DNA from: an uncultured Myxococcales bacterium
GTDB taxonomy: Bacteria; Myxococcota_A; UBA9042
NCBI GenBank assembly: GCA_937915965.1
Contig: CALGHC010000212.1
Span: forward strand, 1 to 8,204
Direction of reading: 5' to 3'
Length of the DNA: 8,204 bases
Position numbers and translations under genes: made by a program. Of the stretch, positions 6,647 to 8,204 are shown piece by piece. The notes beneath the pieces are model-generated. The model saw only the letters and a program-made list of their open reading frames with translations, had not been told where the DNA came from and made no database searches. The first letter of the stretch is position 1, and the number at the start of each line of letters is the position of its first letter.

Positions 6647-8167
6647 ATGCTGTCGTCACACCACCTGCCATCGCCTGCCGCGCCTGCCGCGCCCGGATCG
6701 CGCGCCTTGATCAGCGTCTTCCTCGTCGCTTCAAGCCTCGGCGGCTGCGCGCTCGACGCGCTCTTCCTCAACGAAGCCACCCGCAAGGGGCACCAGCTGA
6801 TGCCGGAGCCCGCGCCGGTGCGGGTGACCGGTCACGTCCCCGAGCTGCCGGGCGCGCGGGTGCGCTGGTTGAACGGCGAGGGCGCCGCGCTCTCGGTCAG
6901 CGAGGTCACGGCGAACGAACTGGGCGACTTTCAGTTCCAGCTCGACGGCACGACCGAGCTGCGCAACTCAGTGATCGAGGCGCGCCTGGGTGCGCGCCAG
7001 GCGCTGGGGCTGCTGCCGTTGGTGCCCGCGCAGACCTCTGTGCTCGACCCGATCCTCGACTTCGACACCGCGGAGCTGTCGCCTGGACTGCACGCTCTCG
7101 ACCTGCGCACGACCACCCTGACCCTGCTGGCGGTGGGACGGGCACGGTCGACAGGGCAGGCCCTCGCGGCGATCCCGGCCACGGGCATGACGGACACGCT
7201 GATCGGGCTGCACCAGCGCCTGGTCGCAAGCGACGCGAAGCTCCAGCCTCTTGAGGCGATGGTCGGCCGGCTGATCACCGCCGCCGATCCGACAGCGGGC
7301 GCTGACGGCATCGCGGCGTTCACGCTGAAGGCCGGGCCGTCGCTCCTTGACGCTGACTTCCTCGCCGCCGGCGACGTCGACTACACGGGCGATGGCACAG
7401 GGGACCTCAGCACCGCGGCATTCGACGCCGCGCTGGCCGAAGCCACCGCGAGCTTCGAGTTCAAGGCCTGCTACGTGCCCCAACGCATCAAGGTGATCCT
7501 CCTCGCCCGCCTCGCTGCGGCAGCGAAGAACACGGCTTGCGACGCCTACGACCCGTTCCAATGGAGCTCCAACGGACCGGGCAAACGCATGTTTGTGGTC
7601 GGCGGCGTACACAAAGACACGCCAGCGTGCTCGCCCAACAAAACGACGGACTGCCTGACGGCCGCTCAGATCGACGCGCTCAACGCGACCCTGGGGGGCT
7701 GGGTCCCCAACAAAGTGCCGATGTACGACGACGGCGGCCACGGCGACGCGGTCGCTGGCGACGGGGTGTGGACGTTGGTCTTCGAGTCGCCGTGGTGGCC
7801 GGTCGTAGCCGACGGTGCCGGTGTCCGCCTCGCCTACAAGTTCACCTGGGGCAAAGAAGGCCAGGGTTGGACCGACGCCGAGGAGTTCCCCGGCAACCAG
7901 CGCCTGCTGGAGCTCGCCGACGTCAACGGCGACCACCTGATCGTGCGCTTCGACCACTTCGCCGACGAGGCCGGCAACAAAGACAAGAAGAACCTGCTAC
8001 CGCCGTCGATGGGCAACTGCGGCGTGCTCACCTGGCCGCAGGACACGCCCGAGGGCTGCCGCAGCGACGCCCGCGAGCGGGAGGTCGACCTCGATGGCGA
8101 CTGCGAAGTCGATGGCTGGCCGTCTGCGGGTCCGAACGCGCCGCTTACCGTTCCGTGTCCGCAATAG
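6647..8167 (+). CDS. Large lipoprotein with DDG-rich C-terminal beta domain
   Basis: A 506-residue predicted lipoprotein. The N terminus has a hydrophobic run (ALISVFLVASS) and a clean lipobox LGGC ending at Cys34. GGGAG six bases upstream supports ATG 6647. Residues about 57-125 look like a small beta-sandwich (VRVTGHVPELPGARVRWL, GDFQFQLDG). A helical, Ala/Leu-rich middle (150-240) follows. Residues 243-254 (DVDYTGDGTGDL) resemble a calcium-binding DxDxDG loop. A C-terminal beta region holds YDDGGHGDAVAGDGVWT (360-376), a pattern shared with choice-of-anchor X and starch-binding-like domains, then LAYKFTWGKEGQGWTDAEEF. DLDGDCEVDGW (481-491) is a second acidic loop of thrombospondin-type-3 style. 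Several Cys in the C-terminal half could form disulfides. Probably anchored in the outer membrane; ligand unknown. Confidence 0.82.
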   Translation: MLSSHHLPSPAAPAAPGSRALISVFLVASSLGGCALDALFLNEATRKGHQLMPEPAPVRVTGHVPELPGARVRWLNGEGAALSVSEVTANELGDFQFQLDGTTELRNSVIEARLGARQALGLLPLVPAQTSVLDPILDFDTAELSPGLHALDLRTTTLTLLAVGRARSTGQALAAIPATGMTDTLIGLHQRLVASDAKLQPLEAMVGRLITAADPTAGADGIAAFTLKAGPSLLDADFLAAGDVDYTGDGTGDLSTAAFDAALAEATASFEFKACYVPQRIKVILLARLAAAAKNTACDAYDPFQWSSNGPGKRMFVVGGVHKDTPACSPNKTTDCLTAAQIDALNATLGGWVPNKVPMYDDGGHGDAVAGDGVWTLVFESPWWPVVADGAGVRLAYKFTWGKEGQGWTDAEEFPGNQRLLELADVNGDHLIVRFDHFADEAGNKDKKNLLPPSMGNCGVLTWPQDTPEGCRSDAREREVDLDGDCEVDGWPSAGPNAPLTVPCPQ

Positions 8168-8204
8168 GCGCTTCGCTGGTCGCGGCAGCTGCCGCTTGCC
8201 ACGC

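Noticed and set aside
6968..7957. Minus-strand open frame of 329 codons
   Set aside because: It is antisense to the lipoprotein gene, which has a lipobox, ribosome site and promoter candidate. The antisense product is Arg/Val-rich without motifs.

Overview
This is a GC-rich stretch of bacterial chromosome. Four things suggest a Gram-negative from the Myxococcota or a related former deltaproteobacterial group. These are a partial gene at the left edge ending in a glycine/serine linker, one hydrophobic segment and an Arg-rich tail (a MYXO-CTERM-like sorting end), two predicted lipoproteins, a low-complexity poly-aspartate protein, and very high third-position GC. The lineage is inferred from style, since the window holds no phylogenetic marker.

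Layout, left to right. Bases 2-85 are the 3' end of a plus-strand gene, followed by a strong, probably bidirectional hairpin terminator (118-161). A three-unit imperfect tandem repeat (192-359) includes the 3' end and stop codon of the next minus-strand gene (335-1387), which encodes a 350-residue protein of unknown function with a near-pure Asp block and a short Arg tail. Upstream of it on the same strand lies a 694-residue M3-family zinc oligopeptidase with a lipoprotein signal (1513-3597). A 474-bp divergent intergenic region separates this from plus-strand recX (4072-4641). Two more plus-strand genes follow: an exported SRPBCC/START-like lipid-binding-fold protein (4811-5491) and a 79-residue single-pass membrane protein (5606-5845). 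A VOC/glyoxalase-fold protein on the minus strand (5872-6372) converges on them. A large plus-strand lipoprotein with a DDG-rich C-terminal beta domain and Ca-loop-like motifs (6647-8167) fills the right end, with an extended -10 promoter candidate just upstream.

The genes do not form an obvious pathway. The M3 lipoprotein, the START-like protein and the right-hand lipoprotein all act outside the cytoplasm, and RecX acts on RecA in the cytoplasm. I see no mobile element, CRISPR array, tRNA or rRNA, and no coherent novel multi-gene system. The most unusual items are the poly-Asp protein and the repeated copies of its own 3' end downstream of its stop codon.
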